Source: Falsirhodobacter deserti (lineage in GTDB: Bacteria > Pseudomonadota > Alphaproteobacteria > Rhodobacterales > Rhodobacteraceae). From it: a stretch of DNA of 64,000 nucleotides. How positions within the stretch are numbered: the stretch's first letter is position 1; every line of letters begins with the position of its first letter. Of the stretch, positions 62,853 to 64,000 are shown piece after piece. The position numbers and the translations under genes are program-made. The stretch is taken from contig NZ_ML137218.1 of NCBI RefSeq assembly GCF_004015795.1, positions 62,001 to 126,000 of the forward strand. The letters are read 5' to 3'. Below the pieces are notes generated by a model. That model had not been told where the DNA came from, searched no databases, and was given only the letters and a program-made list of their open reading frames with translations.

Positions 62853-63755
62853 ATGGGACGCAAGCGCAAGGGCCGCGCGATTTCGGGCTGGCTGGTCGTG
62901 GACAAGCCGGCAGGCATCACCTCGACTTCGGTCGTGAACAAGGTACGCTGGGCGCTGGGCGCGCAGAAGGCCGGCCATGCGGGCACGCTGGACCCTGCGG
63001 CAACGGGCGTTCTGGCCGTGGCGCTGGGCGAAGCGACCAAGACCGTTCCCTACATCACAGATGCCCTGAAATGCTATCGTTTCATGGTGCGGCTGGGTCA
63101 GGCGACGACGACCGACGATGCCGAGGGCACTGTCATCGCCGAATCTGCCGACCGCCCCACCGATGAGGCGATCGCAGCCGCACTGGCTGCCTTCCGGGGT
63201 GACATCATGCAGGTGCCGCCGCAGTTTTCCGCCGTGAAGGTGGAGGGCGAGCGCGCCTATGACATCGCCCGTGCGGGCGAAGAGATGGATCTGGCCGCCC
63301 GCCCGCTTTGGGTGGAAAGCCTGATCGTTCTGTCGCGCCCCGATGTCGACCATGTGGAGCTGGAGATGGTGGGCGGGAAGGGCGGCTAGGTCCGTTCCAT
63401 CGCGCGGGAGCTGGGGGCGGCGCTCGGGTGTCATGGGCCTGTGCAATGGCTGCGCCGCACATGGTCGGGCCCCTTCACCGCCGAGGAAGGCATCTCGATC
63501 GAGGAGATCGAGCGCCTGGCCCAGCAGCCGGAACTTGATGCCCACCTGAAGCCGCTGGAAATGGGGCTGGCCGATCTGCCGCAGCTTCAGGCCACGCCCG
63601 AAGGTGCGGCACGGCTGAAGAACGGCAACCCCGGCATGGTCATGACCGGCGCTGAATACGGCGACGAGGCATGGGCCTCTTACCAAGGGCGGGCGGTGGC
63701 CGTCGGCATCTACAAGGGCGGGGAGTTGCACCCGTCGCGCGTGTTCGTCGAATGA
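62853..63755 (+). pseudogene. truB: tRNA pseudouridine(55) synthase TruB, interrupted by an in-frame TAG
   Basis: The frame 62853-63755 is open for about 300 residues apart from TAG at 63387-63389. The first part holds the catalytic Asp47 block [15 protein letters not shown] and the [20 protein letters not shown] block. After the stop the frame continues [16 protein letters not shown], the conserved block that normally reads G(T/G)YIRSIARDLG, and the C-terminal PUA-like region. The expected residue at the TAG is the conserved Tyr. Termination would give 178 residues lacking that block and the C-terminal domain, probably inactive. GGAGGTGAT precedes ATG 62853. Confidence 0.88.
63387..63389 (+). 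other. In-frame TAG codon inside truB
   Basis: GGC TAG GTC: the frame is open on both sides and the flanking residues GGKGG and VRSIARELG match the TruB family, where a Tyr (TAC) sits at this position. One base change explains it. Confidence 0.88.
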
Positions 63756-64000
63756 TCCAGCGCACGCATGTGAAGGGGGATGCCCCCTCCACCGCCGTTT
63801 ATTCCGATTGCGAGCGGTATCGTTTCCTGCTGACCCGCACATGGGACGAAGGCGGGAAAAAGGCGCTGTTCATCATGCTGAACCCCTCGACGGCGACCGA
63901 ATACCAGAACGATCCCACCGTCGAGAGGTGCGAGCGCCGTGCCCGGGCGTTGGGCTTCGGTGCGTTCCGCGTCTGCAACATCTTCGCGTGGCGCGATACC
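63752..64000 (+). CDS. DUF1643 domain protein (partial, runs off the window)
   Basis: The frame starts at ATG 63752, overlapping the truB stop (ATGA), and is still open at base 64000. The 83 residues read [44 protein letters not shown], matching the DUF1643 signature of small proteins of unknown function that are widespread in bacteria and often near tRNA modification or mobile genes. Function is unknown; only the N-terminal half is visible. Confidence 0.82.
   Translation, partial: MIQRTHVKGDAPSTAVYSDCERYRFLLTRTWDEGGKKALFIMLNPSTATEYQNDPTVERCERRARALGFGAFRVCNIFAWRDT

Noticed and set aside
13835-63389. TAG as a reassigned sense codon throughout the genome
   Set aside because: At least seven genes in this window end in TAG at the expected family C-terminus, so TAG works as a normal stop here.

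Overview
The window is a high-GC stretch of alphaproteobacterial chromosome, most likely from Rhodobacteraceae (the Rhodobacter/Paracoccus group). Evidence: the petP-petR, xseB-ispA-dxs and gltD...gltB neighbourhoods, the alphaproteobacterial PhyR-NepR-EcfG general stress system, a BamF-type (DUF3035) lipoprotein, DUF2218/siderophore-interacting proteins, and a compact motB-flgE-flgK-flgL-flgI set. Genes are tightly packed, many with 1-4 base ATGA/TGATG overlaps. No gap between genes exceeds 300 bases (largest about 190), and I found no IS element, prophage or CRISPR array. The one RNA gene seen is a tRNA-Leu(CAG).

Layout. 1-2.4 kb: end of an unknown gene, an SMP-30-type lactonase, and the psd-pssA phosphatidylethanolamine genes. 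2.5-5.9 kb: TonB-dependent siderophore receptor and DUF2218-siderophore-interacting reductase. 5.9-8 kb: tRNA-Leu, a complex I NDUFA9-like SDR, uppP. 8.1-15.2 kb: gltD, a secreted unknown, a GFA protein, then gltB carrying an in-frame TAG. 15.2-22.2 kb: mtgA, a GST, a small unknown, ilvE, petP, petR, xseB, ispA, dxs. 22.3-30.3 kb: MFS exporter, an epimerase, an alpha-glycosidase-like protein, macAB, an ABC exporter. 30.4-41 kb: an EEP nuclease/phosphatase with a ClsC-like cardiolipin synthase, a secreted unknown, then phyR / nepR-ecfG-phyK, a phospholipase D protein, an AI-2E family permease, two ElaB/YqjD-like membrane proteins and a DUF1328 protein. 41-43.5 kb: exbB-exbD-tonB-DUF2218. 43.7-49.2 kb: motB and flgE-K-L-I. 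49.3-64 kb: saccharopine dehydrogenase, mutL, two M16 peptidases, bamF, lspA, purH, a heparinase-like protein, rsmB, an SDHAF4 factor, a GNAT, dapB, rbfA, a phosphodiester glycosidase, truB (also with an in-frame TAG) and a truncated DUF1643 gene.

Two themes link distant genes. First, general stress: two overlapping, divergent EcfG promoters (GGAAC-N16-CGTT on both strands) lie between phyR and nepR, and matching sites precede the AI-2E permease and the ElaB/YqjD-like genes, so this segment looks like a stress regulator surrounded by part of its own envelope regulon. Second, iron: the receptor, reductase and exbB-exbD-tonB operons each have an AT-rich, CTAAAATAGTC-like element near the promoter.

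The most unusual observation is that two otherwise intact housekeeping genes, gltB and truB, are each cut by a single TAG where a conserved tyrosine (TAC) is expected, while at least seven neighbouring genes use TAG as their normal stop.
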